Source: Mycolicibacterium chitae (lineage in GTDB: Bacteria; Actinomycetota; Actinomycetes; Mycobacteriales; Mycobacteriaceae). Taken from it: a DNA stretch of 64,000 nt. The translations under genes were made by a program, and so were the position numbers. Shown piece by piece: positions 11,421 to 19,313 of this stretch. Under the pieces are notes generated by a model. The model saw only the letters and a program-made list of their open reading frames with translations. It did no database searches and had not been told where the DNA came from. The stretch covers positions 806,001 to 870,000 of the forward strand of contig NZ_LR134355.1 in assembly GCF_900637205.1 (NCBI RefSeq), in the 5' to 3' direction. Numbering within the stretch: position 1 is the stretch's first letter; every line of letters starts with the position of its first letter.

Positions 11421-12971
11421 ATGTCTGTCATTCTCAACAATCTCGGTTTCACCTGGTCCGACGGCACCGTCGTGCTGTCGGACCTCACGGCCACCTTCGG
11501 TGCCGGCCGCACCGGCCTGGTCGGCGCCAACGGCTCCGGCAAGTCGACCCTGCTGCGGGTCATCGCCGGCCTGCTGCCGCCCGGCAGCGGCACGGTCAGC
11601 GTCGACGGCGCTGTGGCCTACCTACCCCAGACGCTGACCCTCGAGGTGGGTACCAGCGTCGCGGAGTTGCTCGGGATCGCCGAGCGCCGGGCGGCGCTGG
11701 CCGCCATCGAGGCCGGCGACGCCGCCGCGGAGCACTTCGAGACCGTCGGCGACGACTGGGACATCGAGGCCCGGGCCCGCGCGCTGCTGGCCGAGCTCGG
11801 GCTGGCCCACCTGGATCTGGACCGTGACGTCGGGTCGATTTCCGGCGGCGAGGCGATGCTGGTGGCCATCGCGGGCGTCCGGGTGACGGGCGCCGAGGTC
11901 ACCCTGCTCGACGAACCCACCAACAACCTGGACCGGGCCGCGCGGGCCGCGCTGATCAACCTGCTCGCCGACTGGCCGGGCACGCTGCTGGTCGTCAGCC
12001 ACGACGTCGCGCTGCTGGACCGGATGTCCGACACCGCCGAACTGCACGACGGCGTGCTCACGGTGTTCGGCGGTCCCTACCGGCAGTGGCGGGCCCAGTT
12101 GGACGCCGAGCAGTCGGCGGCGCGGCAGGCCGTGCGCACCGCCGAACACGCGGTCAAGGTCGAGAAGCGCCAGCGGGTGGAGGCCGAGACCAAGCTCGCC
12201 CGCCGCAATCGGACCGCCAAGAAGAACCGCGACAGCCTGCCGAAGATCGTGGCCAGCATGCGTGGGTCGGCGGCCCAGGTGTCGGCGGGCAAGCTGCGCA
12301 CCGGCCACGACGACCGGCTGCGGGCTGCCCGCCAGTCCGCCGCGGCCGCCGCGGCGCGGGTCCGCGACGACGAGCACATCCGCGTCGAGCTGCCGGACCC
12401 GCAGCTGCCGGCGGGCCGGACGGTCGCCCAGATCGGCACGCTCACGGTGACCGGGCCGCAGCGGATCGCGCTGATCGGCCCCAACGGGGTCGGCAAGACG
12501 ACACTGCTGCGCGATCTACTGGGCGGCGCCGGCCTGCGCACCGACCGGGTCGGCTACCTCCCGCAGCGCCTCGACGGGCTCGACGAGGACGCCACCGTCC
12601 TGGACACGGTGCGCGCCGCTGCCCCGGCGGCGGACGCCGAGACCGTCCGCGCACAGCTCGCGCGGTTCCTGCTGCGCGGCGACACCGTGCACCGCCGGGT
12701 GGGCACCCTGTCCGGCGGGGAACGGTTCCGGGTGGTGCTGGCCCGGCTGCTGCTCGCCGAACCACCGGCACAGCTGATCGTGCTCGACGAACCGACCAAC
12801 AACCTCGACCTCACCAGCGTCGACCAACTCGTCGACGCGCTGACCGACTACCGCGGGGCCCTGCTGGTGGTCAGCCACGACGATGCGTTCCTCGAGCGCC
12901 TCGGCCTGGACCGGATCTGGGCAATGTCGGCGCCGGGGCGACTGCGCGAAACGGATACGCTCAGAGCATGA
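11421..12971 (+). CDS. ABC-F family ATPase (ribosome-associated, possible antibiotic protection)
   Basis: 516 residues with two ABC ATPase domains and no membrane segments. Walker A motifs are GANGSGKST (first domain) and GPNGVGKTT (second). Signature motifs are SISGGEAM and TLSGGERFR, and Walker B regions LLDEPTNNLD and VLDEPTNNLD. The interdomain linker (about 215-330) is rich in Lys/Arg and should reach the ribosomal P site, as in ABC-F proteins. The family includes translation factors and antibiotic-protection proteins. The start ATG 11421 has AGGAG at 11412-11416; a longer in-frame reading from 11373 lacks such a site. It overlaps the next gene by ATGA. Confidence 0.9.
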   Translation: MSVILNNLGFTWSDGTVVLSDLTATFGAGRTGLVGANGSGKSTLLRVIAGLLPPGSGTVSVDGAVAYLPQTLTLEVGTSVAELLGIAERRAALAAIEAGDAAAEHFETVGDDWDIEARARALLAELGLAHLDLDRDVGSISGGEAMLVAIAGVRVTGAEVTLLDEPTNNLDRAARAALINLLADWPGTLLVVSHDVALLDRMSDTAELHDGVLTVFGGPYRQWRAQLDAEQSAARQAVRTAEHAVKVEKRQRVEAETKLARRNRTAKKNRDSLPKIVASMRGSAAQVSAGKLRTGHDDRLRAARQSAAAAAARVRDDEHIRVELPDPQLPAGRTVAQIGTLTVTGPQRIALIGPNGVGKTTLLRDLLGGAGLRTDRVGYLPQRLDGLDEDATVLDTVRAAAPAADAETVRAQLARFLLRGDTVHRRVGTLSGGERFRVVLARLLLAEPPAQLIVLDEPTNNLDLTSVDQLVDALTDYRGALLVVSHDDAFLERLGLDRIWAMSAPGRLRETDTLRA

Positions 12972-13381
12972 CTCGCGTGCGTCCCGGCTGGTTGGTGGCC
13001 CTGTGCGCGGGCGTGTTGACGGTGAGCGCCTGGTTGCCGTGGCTGACGACGAGCGCCGACGGCGGTGGCCGGGCCAGCGCGATCGGCGGGACGGCCGGTG
13101 CCATGACCCTGCCGGCGGGGTTCGGCGCCGGGCAGCTGATCGTCCTGCTGACCTCGACGCTGCTGGTGGCCGGGGCGATGACCGCGCGCGGGCTGTCGGC
13201 GAAGTGGGCGGCTGTCGTCGCGCTGGTGAACTCGCTGCTGCTCGGGGCGCTGACCGCGTTGTACTACCACCTGCACGTCGGCGAGGGCGTCACGCTCGGC
13301 TACGGGTTCTACATCGCCGCGGTCAGCATCGCGGGTGCCGTGGCGTTCTCGGTGTGGTCGCTCATCGCGACGCGTAATTGA
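12968..13381 (+). CDS. Small integral membrane protein, unknown function
   Basis: 137 residues with four predicted membrane helices: about 8-26 (WLVALCAGVLTVSAWLPWL), 48-70, 76-96 and 108-130. Nothing else is diagnostic. The start overlaps the ABC-F stop (ATGA), so the two are translationally coupled. The downstream GAF-ANTAR gene may also be in the operon. A membrane partner for an ABC-F protein is unusual, and the pairing may be regulatory rather than mechanistic. Confidence 0.65.
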   Translation: MTRVRPGWLVALCAGVLTVSAWLPWLTTSADGGGRASAIGGTAGAMTLPAGFGAGQLIVLLTSTLLVAGAMTARGLSAKWAAVVALVNSLLLGALTALYYHLHVGEGVTLGYGFYIAAVSIAGAVAFSVWSLIATRN

Positions 13382-13398
13382 GGATCGCGGTGGGGCCG

Positions 13399-14100
13399 AT
13401 GTGCGACAGTTTGGTGGTGCGCGCCCAATCGGATCACTCGCTGGCCAACCAGATGGCGGAGTTGGCCCGCAACCTGGCCGTTCCGCTGCAGCTCGATCAG
13501 GTGCTCGAAGGCGTGACCCGCTCGGTGCTCGAGGTCCTGCCGGGTGCGGAGATGGCCGGGTTCCTGCTGTTCACCAAGGCCGAGAAGTTCGAGACCCAGG
13601 CCGCCACCGCGGACCTGATGTACACCATCGACGCGCTGCAGGTTCGACACGGGGAGGGCCCCTGCATGGAGGCGGCGATCGACGAGTTGATCGTGCGCAC
13701 CGACGACTTCGAGCATGAGCAACGCTGGCCGCACTTCACGGCCGATGTGCTCGATCTGGGGCTGCGCAGCGCGCTGTCGTTCAAGCTCTACACCAGCCAG
13801 CGCAACGCCGGGGCGCTCAACATCTTCAGCACCCAGCCCAATGCGTTCGGGCCCGAGGACGAGGCGCTGGGCCAGGTGCTGGCCGCTCATGCCGCGGCGG
13901 CCATCCTGGCCAGCCGCCAGGGTGAGCAGTTGAAGTCGGCGTTGAACAGTCGTGACCTGATCGGGCAGGCCAAGGGGATCATCATGGAACGGTTCGACGT
14001 CGACGCGGTGCGCGCCTTCGAGATGCTGCGCGAACTGTCCCAGTCGTCCAACGTCAAACTGGTCGAGATCGCCCAGCAGGTGATCGAGAAACGAGGGTGA
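13399..14100 (+). CDS. GAF-ANTAR domain regulator
   Basis: 233 residues from ATG 13399; a TTG at 13378 overlapping the previous stop would add 7 residues, and the choice is uncertain. The N-terminal two thirds form a GAF sensor domain (EVLPGAEMAGFLLFTK, HGEGPCMEAAIDE, FKLYTSQRNAGALNIFS). The last 55 residues are an ANTAR RNA-binding bundle (LKSALNSRDLIGQAKGIIME and VDAVRAFEMLRELSQ). ANTAR proteins bind paired hexaloop stem-loops in nascent RNA to stop termination. The ligand of the GAF domain is unknown. The gene ends at a strong hairpin shared with the convergent gene. Confidence 0.88.
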   Translation: MCDSLVVRAQSDHSLANQMAELARNLAVPLQLDQVLEGVTRSVLEVLPGAEMAGFLLFTKAEKFETQAATADLMYTIDALQVRHGEGPCMEAAIDELIVRTDDFEHEQRWPHFTADVLDLGLRSALSFKLYTSQRNAGALNIFSTQPNAFGPEDEALGQVLAAHAAAAILASRQGEQLKSALNSRDLIGQAKGIIMERFDVDAVRAFEMLRELSQSSNVKLVEIAQQVIEKRG

Positions 14101-14122
14101 CCCGCCGCCCGAGGGCGGCGGG
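14101..14122. terminator. Bidirectional hairpin terminator
   Basis: Perfect 10-base arms CCCGCCGCCC (14101-14110) and GGGCGGCGGG (14113-14122) with a 2-base loop, placed exactly between the convergent GAF-ANTAR gene and the small secreted-protein gene. There is no U tract, as is common in mycobacteria. Confidence 0.75.
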
Positions 14123-14127
14123 ACCAC

Positions 14128-14361
14128 TCAGTCGTCCTTGTGGTGACGCCAGTGCTTGCCCTTGCCGTGCCCGCGCGGACCGTCGTACCAGACGTTGACG
14201 CCCGGCACATCCACGCATGCGCTGGCGTACCCGTACGGGCCGCTCACGCAAAGGTTCGGACCCGCAGACGCTGGGGCGGCGACGGCGGTAGCAAAGCCCA
14301 GGGGCACCGCTGCAGCCACCACGCCGATCGCGCTTCGGCGAATCATGTTCTGCCAGCTCAC
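14128..14361 (-). CDS. Small secreted protein, unknown function
   Basis: 77 residues. A Sec signal peptide (hydrophobic AIGVVAAAVPLGFATAVA, cleavage after ASA near residue 33) leaves a mature protein of about 44 residues with two Cys (NLCVSGPYGYASACVDV) and a His/Lys-rich tail (GKGKHWRHHKDD). Two Cys suggest one disulfide. The His-rich end could bind metal, which is notable beside a metal transporter operon, but this is inference. It is convergent with the GAF-ANTAR gene and divergent from the transporter. Confidence 0.65.
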   Translation of the reverse strand: MSWQNMIRRSAIGVVAAAVPLGFATAVAAPASAGPNLCVSGPYGYASACVDVPGVNVWYDGPRGHGKGKHWRHHKDD

Positions 14362-14475
14362 TTTAACCTCCGGCTCAATCCCCGACTGAATCGGATTACC
14401 TGTGCGATGTGTAGCCTACCTTACTGATTTAGCAGCAGGATCCGGACCAACCCGGGCGCGGTAGTTTAAGGTCAG

Positions 14476-14504
14476 TCGAACTTCGATTAGCGGGTCCTCG
14501 AACT
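14476..14504. promoter_or_regulatory. Candidate operator of the metal ABC transporter operon
   Basis: An inverted repeat TCGAA-C-TTCGA at 14476-14486 is followed by a second half site TCGAACT at 14498-14504, 22 bases (about two helical turns) after the first. It lies 20-50 bases before the substrate-binding protein start. The regulator is unknown; a metal-responsive repressor is the obvious guess. Confidence 0.4.
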
Positions 14505-14522
14505 AGGGGTTGGGAGGCCGGG

Positions 14523-15434
14523 TTGTCCCATCGGCGCTTCGCGGCGGCGCTGGCGGCGGTCGTCATCGCCGCGAGCGGCTGCACCTCGGCCGATGAGGTC
14601 GAACCGGACCGGCCGGTGGTGTTGACCACCTTCACCGTGCTGGCCGACATCGCCAGGAACGTCGCCGGGGACCACCTGATCGTCGAGTCGATCACCAAGC
14701 CCGGCGCGGAGATCCACGGTTACGAACCCACCCCCGGTGACATCAAGAAGGCCGCCCGCGCGGAACTGATCCTGGACAACGGGCTGAATCTGGAGGCCTG
14801 GTTCGCCCGGTTCGTCGAGGGCACCGACGCTCCGCACGTCGTGGTCAGCGAGGGCATCGACCCGATCGACATCGCCGGGGACGCCTACGCCGGGCTGCCC
14901 AACCCGCACGCCTGGATGTCCCCGCTGAACGCCGCCATCTACGCGGACAACATGGCCGTGGCCTTCGCCGAACTGGACCCCGAACACGCACCGGACTACC
15001 GGACCAACGCCGCGGCCTACCGGGAGGAACTCCAGCAGGTACAGAACGAACTCGTCGCCGCGTTGGAGGGGCTGCCGGCCAACCAGCGCGCCCTGGTCAC
15101 CTGCGAGGGGGCGTTCTCGTACCTGGCTCGCGACGCGGGGCTGACCGAGAAGTACATCTGGCCGGTCAATGCCGAACAACAGGCCACCCCGCGGCGCGTC
15201 GCCTCGGTGATCGAGTTCGTCGACGCCAACGACGTGCCCGCCGTGTTCTGCGAATCGACGGTGTCCGACGCCCCGATGCAGCGCGTCGTCGAGGACACCG
15301 ATGCGGCGTTCGGCGGCGTGCTGTTCGTCGACTCGCTGTCGGAGGCCGACGGACCCGTGCCCACCTACCTGGACCTGATCCGGTACGACGCGTCCACGAT
15401 CGTCGCGGGACTCGCCGGCGGGCACCGCCCGTGA
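14523..15434 (+). CDS. Metal ABC transporter substrate-binding lipoprotein (Mn-type)
   Basis: 303 residues, cluster A-I metal-binding protein. The signal ends in the lipobox VIAASGC (Cys about 19). Metal ligands expected for the family are visible in EIHGYEP (His), NPHAW (His), the Glu near FCESTVSD and the Asp in FVDSLSE. WPVNAEQQATP and ESTVSDAPMQ match the PsaA/MntC manganese group, and the His-rich loop of zinc proteins is absent. The start is TTG 14523, with GGGAGG just upstream. The stop overlaps the ATPase start (GTGA). Confidence 0.85.
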   Translation: MSHRRFAAALAAVVIAASGCTSADEVEPDRPVVLTTFTVLADIARNVAGDHLIVESITKPGAEIHGYEPTPGDIKKAARAELILDNGLNLEAWFARFVEGTDAPHVVVSEGIDPIDIAGDAYAGLPNPHAWMSPLNAAIYADNMAVAFAELDPEHAPDYRTNAAAYREELQQVQNELVAALEGLPANQRALVTCEGAFSYLARDAGLTEKYIWPVNAEQQATPRRVASVIEFVDANDVPAVFCESTVSDAPMQRVVEDTDAAFGGVLFVDSLSEADGPVPTYLDLIRYDASTIVAGLAGGHRP

Positions 15435-16147
15435 CCGACGTTCTGGAGGTCGACGCGGTGACCGTCCGCTACGGGGCGGTGGTGGCGTTGCGGGAGGCGT
15501 CGCTGTCGATCGGCGCCGGCCGGGTGTGCGGTCTGATCGGCATGAACGGATCCGGCAAGTCGACGCTGTTCAAGGCGATCATGGGGTTACTGCGCGCCGA
15601 CACCGGGCGCATCCTGATCGACGGCGGCACGCCCGCGCGGGCCCGCAAGGACGGTGTCATCGGCTACATGCCGCAGAACGAGGCCGTCGACTGGAAGTTC
15701 CCCGTGTCGGTGCGCGACGTCGTGATGACCGGGCGCTACGGACACCTGGGCCCCACGCGCCGAGCCCGCCGCGACGACCACGATGCGGTCGACGAGGCGT
15801 TGCGCCGCGTCGGGTTGCACGATCACCAGGATCGGCAGATCGGGCAACTGTCGGGCGGGCAGCGCAAGCGCGCGTTCCTGGCGCGGTGCATCGCGCAGAA
15901 CGCCAGGCTGTTGCTGCTCGACGAGCCGTTCGCCGGGATCGACAAGCACAGCGAGGCCACCATCAGCGCGCTGCTGCGCGAACTCGCCGCCGGCGGGTCG
16001 ACCATCGTGGTGGCCACCCACGACCTGGTGGCGCTGCCGGGTCTGGCCGACGAGGCCGTCCTGCTCATGCGGACCGTGCTGATGCACGACGCGCCGGAGG
16101 TCGTGCTGCAACCGCAGAACCTGGCGAAAGCGTTCGGGCGCCCATGA
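15431..16147 (+). CDS. Metal ABC transporter ATP-binding protein
   Basis: 238-residue ABC ATPase. Walker A GMNGSGKST is near residue 40, Q-loop in GYMPQNEAVDW, signature LSGGQRKRAF and Walker B LLLLDEPFAGID with the switch His in ATHDL. PQNEAVDWKFPVSVRDVVMTGRYGH is typical of the manganese/zinc/iron chelate transporter class. GTG start overlaps the binding-protein stop, and its own stop overlaps the permease start, so all three are translationally coupled. Confidence 0.92.
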   Translation: MTDVLEVDAVTVRYGAVVALREASLSIGAGRVCGLIGMNGSGKSTLFKAIMGLLRADTGRILIDGGTPARARKDGVIGYMPQNEAVDWKFPVSVRDVVMTGRYGHLGPTRRARRDDHDAVDEALRRVGLHDHQDRQIGQLSGGQRKRAFLARCIAQNARLLLLDEPFAGIDKHSEATISALLRELAAGGSTIVVATHDLVALPGLADEAVLLMRTVLMHDAPEVVLQPQNLAKAFGRP

Positions 16148-16998
16148 ACATCGTCGAATTCCTGGTCGAGCCAATGCAACTGGAGTTCATGGCGCGCGCG
16201 ACCATCACCACGCTGGTGGCGTCGGTGGTGTGCGCGACGCTGTCGTGCTGGCTGGTGCTCATCGGTTGGTCGCTGATGGGCGACGCGGTCTCGCACGCGG
16301 TGTTGCCCGGGGTGGTGCTGGCCTACATCGTCGGCGCGCCGTTCGCGTTGGGAGCGGTGCTGTTCGGGGTGCTCGCCGTCGCGCTGATCGGCGTGGTCCG
16401 CGACAGCAGTCGGCTCAAGGAGGACGCCGCGATCGGCGTCGTGTTCACCACCTTGTTCGCGCTGGGGTTGGTGCTGGTCTCCGTGACGCCGAGTCAGGTG
16501 GACCTCAACCACATCATCTTCGGCAACCTGCTCGGCGTCTCGCGCGCGGATCTGGTGCAAGTGCTGATCCTGGGCGGCATCGTGTTGACGGTGCTGGTGT
16601 TCAAGCGCCGCGACTTCACGCTGTACGCCTTCGACGCCACCCACGCCCATGCCATCGGACTGAATCCGCGGTTGCTCGGCGCGGCGCTGCTGGGTCTGCT
16701 GGCGCTGACCGCGGTGGTGGCCTTGCAGGCCGTGGGCGTGGTGCTGGTGGTCGCGCTGCTGATCATCCCCGGCGCCACGGCGTATCTGCTCACCGACCGG
16801 TTCGGACGGATGATGCTGATCGCCCCGAGCCTGGCCGCGGTGTGCGGGCTGATCGGGATCTACCTCAGCTACTACCTGGACGCCGCGTCGGGCCCGATGG
16901 TGGTGCTGGCCAACGGGGTTGCCTTCACCCTGGCGTACCTGTTCAGCCCGAGCCAGGGGATCGTGACGACGAGGGTGCTGCGAAGGCTGAGTGCATGA
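16144..16998 (+). CDS. Metal ABC transporter permease (ABC-3 family)
   Basis: 284 residues and about eight membrane helices. The family core LSCWLVLIGWSLMGDAVSHA VLPG near the N-terminus and GVVLVVALLIIPGATAYLL near residue 205 identify the ABC-3 (MntB/ZnuB) permeases. The start is ATG 16144, overlapping the ATPase stop. Its TGA overlaps the ATG of the lipoprotein gene that follows, so the accessory protein belongs to the same unit. Confidence 0.9.
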   Translation: MNIVEFLVEPMQLEFMARATITTLVASVVCATLSCWLVLIGWSLMGDAVSHAVLPGVVLAYIVGAPFALGAVLFGVLAVALIGVVRDSSRLKEDAAIGVVFTTLFALGLVLVSVTPSQVDLNHIIFGNLLGVSRADLVQVLILGGIVLTVLVFKRRDFTLYAFDATHAHAIGLNPRLLGAALLGLLALTAVVALQAVGVVLVVALLIIPGATAYLLTDRFGRMMLIAPSLAAVCGLIGIYLSYYLDAASGPMVVLANGVAFTLAYLFSPSQGIVTTRVLRRLSA

Positions 16999-17396
16999 TT
17001 CGATCGGTGTTTGTTGCGGCGGGGTTGGCGGTCGTGGTTTCGGCGTGTGGCGGCGGCGGTGAGTCGGCCGCGCCGTCCACGGTGACGGTCCGCGAAACGG
17101 TGACTTCTGTGCCGGTCGTCCCGGCGGCGCCGGCCGCGCCCGCCCCCGCGCAGTCCTGGACGATGCCGGACCTGCGCGGCAAGAACCTGCAGGATGCTCA
17201 GGACGCCATTCAGTTGCTCACCAACAACCAGGTGTTCTTCAGCGGGTCGACTGACCTGACGGGGCAGGGGCGCAATCAGATCATGGATCGCAACTGGCAG
17301 GTGTGCACATCCACGCCCGCGCCGGGGGCGAGCTTCACGGCCGAGACGTCGATCGACTTCGGCGTGGTGCGCATCGACACCGAGAGCTGTCCCTGA
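16995..17396 (+). CDS. PASTA-domain lipoprotein in the metal transporter operon
   Basis: 133 residues. Lipobox VVVSACGGGG (Cys about 17) is followed by a Ser/Thr/Pro/Ala-rich spacer and one PASTA-like domain (WTMPDLRGKNLQDAQDAI to the end) with two Cys (WQVCTST and DTESCP). PASTA domains in kinases and penicillin-binding proteins bind peptidoglycan; a lone lipid-anchored copy may tether the transporter region to the wall or act by itself. ATGA overlap with the permease makes co-translation very likely. Confidence 0.75.
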   Translation: MIRSVFVAAGLAVVVSACGGGGESAAPSTVTVRETVTSVPVVPAAPAAPAPAQSWTMPDLRGKNLQDAQDAIQLLTNNQVFFSGSTDLTGQGRNQIMDRNWQVCTSTPAPGASFTAETSIDFGVVRIDTESCP

Positions 17397-17402
17397 CAGC
17401 AA

Positions 17403-18068
17403 TCACGCCGGCTGCAATTTCGGGGCTTCGAAGAAGGCGCGCAGCGCGTCCTTCTCACCCTGAATTTCGATGACCGCGGCGACGTCGTCGAGGGCGAGTA
17501 GGCCCGCGCAGAGTCCCAGCACGATGGGCGCCTCCGCGCGTAGGACCGCGTCGACCTGGTCGGCATCGGGGATGGTCACATCGATCCCGGTGGGCGTGGC
17601 GTGCACCCGCACCGCCCCACCGGCGGCTCCGGTCACCGCGAGTTGCACGGTGACCGATCTGTCTTTCGGCGCCCGGCCGGCGAACAGGGCGGGCAGCGCG
17701 AGAAGCAGCCACTCCGAGCGGAATTCGTCGCCCTCGGAGCCGCGGATCATCAGCGGCGTCGACCAGCGAATCAGCCCTTCGATGGGTTCGCGTAGCTCGG
17801 CGCCCCACGGGGTGAGTGCGTAGGCGATCGCTGAGCCGTCTGATCCCAGTCCTCGTTCGACCAGCCTTCGTTCGACGACGCCGGCCGCCTCGAGATCGCG
17901 CAGGCGGTTGGTCAACAGGTTGGTGGCGATGCCGGCCAGGCCGTCCCGGAGTTCTTGGTAGCGCGCGGGCCCCACCAGCAGCTGCCGGACGATCAATAAA
18001 TTCCACCGGTCGCCCACGACGTCGAGGGCGCGGGCAAGCCCGCAGTATTGGCCGTAGTCTCGACTCAT
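17403..18068 (-). CDS. HxlR-family winged-helix transcriptional regulator
   Basis: 221 residues. The N-terminal 95 residues form an HxlR winged helix (YCGLARALDVVGDRWNLLIV, GPARYQELRDGL, NRLRDLEAAGVVERR). An additional C-terminal domain of about 110 residues (SCP2-like, VRVHATPTGIDVTIPDADQV) may sense a ligand. The start is ATG 18068; the longer reading from 18098 would run through the operator. It faces the haloalkane dehalogenase across 61 bases containing three TTGAT half sites, so it probably controls both genes. Confidence 0.85.
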   Translation of the reverse strand: MSRDYGQYCGLARALDVVGDRWNLLIVRQLLVGPARYQELRDGLAGIATNLLTNRLRDLEAAGVVERRLVERGLGSDGSAIAYALTPWGAELREPIEGLIRWSTPLMIRGSEGDEFRSEWLLLALPALFAGRAPKDRSVTVQLAVTGAAGGAVRVHATPTGIDVTIPDADQVDAVLRAEAPIVLGLCAGLLALDDVAAVIEIQGEKDALRAFFEAPKLQPA

Positions 18069-18075
18069 CACCCCT

Positions 18076-18111
18076 CCACTTGATAATTTAAAGTCCACTT
18101 GATGATATCAA
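18076..18111. promoter_or_regulatory. Candidate HxlR operator in divergent promoter
   Basis: Direct repeats CCACTTGAT at 18076-18084 and 18095-18103 (19 bases apart). The second continues into the palindrome TTGAT-GAT-ATCAA (18099-18111). This AT-rich cluster is the whole space between the regulator and dehalogenase starts, and fits the usual position of an HxlR-controlled divergent promoter. Confidence 0.5.
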
Positions 18112-18129
18112 CTCGACGAAGGGGTGGAC

Positions 18130-18999
18130 ATGACGGTGGCGCAGCGGCCCGGTTGGGTCGACGACAAGCTGTTCCCGTTCGAGAGTCGCTTCCTCGACGT
18201 CGACGGGAACTCGGTGCACTATGTGGACGAGGGGGCGGGTCCGACACTCCTGTTCCTGCACGGCAACCCGACGTGGTCGTTCGTATATCGCGACGTGATC
18301 GCCGCTCTACGCAATGAATTCCGGTGTGTTGCAATTGATTATCCCGGCTTCGGGCTGTCTGCGGCCAGGTCCGGATACCGGTTCCTGCCCCTCGAGCACG
18401 CGCGGGTGACCGCGGCGGTCATCGAGGCTCTCGGGTTGAGTGGAATCACTCTGGTGGTCCATGACTGGGGAGGCCCGATCGGGCTGGCCGCGGCGCAACA
18501 GCATCCCGCGGCCGTCGACCGACTGGTGGTGGCGAACACCGCGGCTTGGCCGATCGACGCGTTGCGCGTGCAGGTCATGTCCCACGTGGTCGGTGGTCCG
18601 ATCGGGCGGCTGCTGATCCGCCAACTCAATCTCTTCGTCAATGCGATGATTCCGGCCGGCCACCGGCTGACGAAGCTCAGCGCCGAGGAGATGGCCCACT
18701 ATCGGCAGGCCCTCGACAGTCCCGCGCGACGGGAAGGCTCGGCCGTCTTTCCCCGCGAGATCACCGGCAGTCGCGCTTTTCTCGCCGACGTCGAGGCCGG
18801 CCTTCCCAGTCTTGCGGCTTTGCCGGCGCTGATCATCTGGGGCGACGGTGATATCGCGTTCGGTGACGAGGAACTGCGTCGCTGGGAATCGATACTCGCC
18901 GACCACCAGACCGTCGTCGTTGAGGGGGCCGGCCACTTTGTCCAATCCGATGCTCCCGCACGGTTCGCAGCGGCGATCCGCGACTGGTATGGGTCCTGA
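18130..18999 (+). CDS. Haloalkane dehalogenase-like alpha/beta hydrolase
   Basis: 289 residues. The alpha/beta-hydrolase core has HGNPTW (Asn/Trp halide-stabilising positions), the nucleophile elbow VVHDWGGPIG with Asp as nucleophile, WGDGD on a later strand, and the catalytic His in EGAGHFVQ. Asp nucleophile followed by Trp is diagnostic of haloalkane dehalogenases, and overall it resembles the HLD-III/DmbC-like group rather than DhaA (LinB type). ATG 18130 is favoured over GTG 18124 because AAGGGG is correctly spaced only for the former. It is probably regulated by the divergent HxlR protein. TGATG couples it to the next gene. Confidence 0.85.
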   Translation: MTVAQRPGWVDDKLFPFESRFLDVDGNSVHYVDEGAGPTLLFLHGNPTWSFVYRDVIAALRNEFRCVAIDYPGFGLSAARSGYRFLPLEHARVTAAVIEALGLSGITLVVHDWGGPIGLAAAQQHPAAVDRLVVANTAAWPIDALRVQVMSHVVGGPIGRLLIRQLNLFVNAMIPAGHRLTKLSAEEMAHYRQALDSPARREGSAVFPREITGSRAFLADVEAGLPSLAALPALIIWGDGDIAFGDEELRRWESILADHQTVVVEGAGHFVQSDAPARFAAAIRDWYGS

Positions 19000-19313
19000 T
19001 GGCCTACGACGTCGAGTTGGCGGAGCGCGTGCGGCGGCTGCTCGTGGACATTCCGGATGTGCGTGAGCAGGCGATGTTCGGCGGGCTGGGTTTCCTGGTC
19101 GGGGGCCGGATGGCAGTCGCCGCGAGTAGCCACGGAGGGCTCATGGTTCGTGTCGGCGCCGAGTCCGCCGAGGAACTCCTGGCAACCACGGCCGCGGAAC
19201 CGATGCAGATGAAGGGCCGGGACATCCGCGGGTGGCTCCACATCGACGGTGACCAGTTGCGTTCCCGGCCGCACCTCGCCGCCTGGGTCGCGATCGGAGT
19301 CGACGCGGTTTAG
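18999..19313 (+). CDS. TfoX N-terminal-domain protein
   Basis: 104 residues matching the TfoX/Sxy N-terminal domain: VRRLLVDIPDVREQAMFGGLGFLVGG at the start, then GGLMVRVGAE and MKGRDIRGWLHID. In proteobacteria the domain occurs in competence regulators, but the solitary actinobacterial form has no assigned role. The start overlaps the dehalogenase stop (TGATG). The C-terminus overlaps the end of the convergent HNH gene by four bases. Confidence 0.75.
   Translation: MAYDVELAERVRRLLVDIPDVREQAMFGGLGFLVGGRMAVAASSHGGLMVRVGAESAEELLATTAAEPMQMKGRDIRGWLHIDGDQLRSRPHLAAWVAIGVDAV

Noticed and set aside
14409..14430. IdeR-like iron box near AGCCTACCTTACT
   Set aside because: One base is missing between the half sites relative to the IdeR consensus, so the spacing does not fit.
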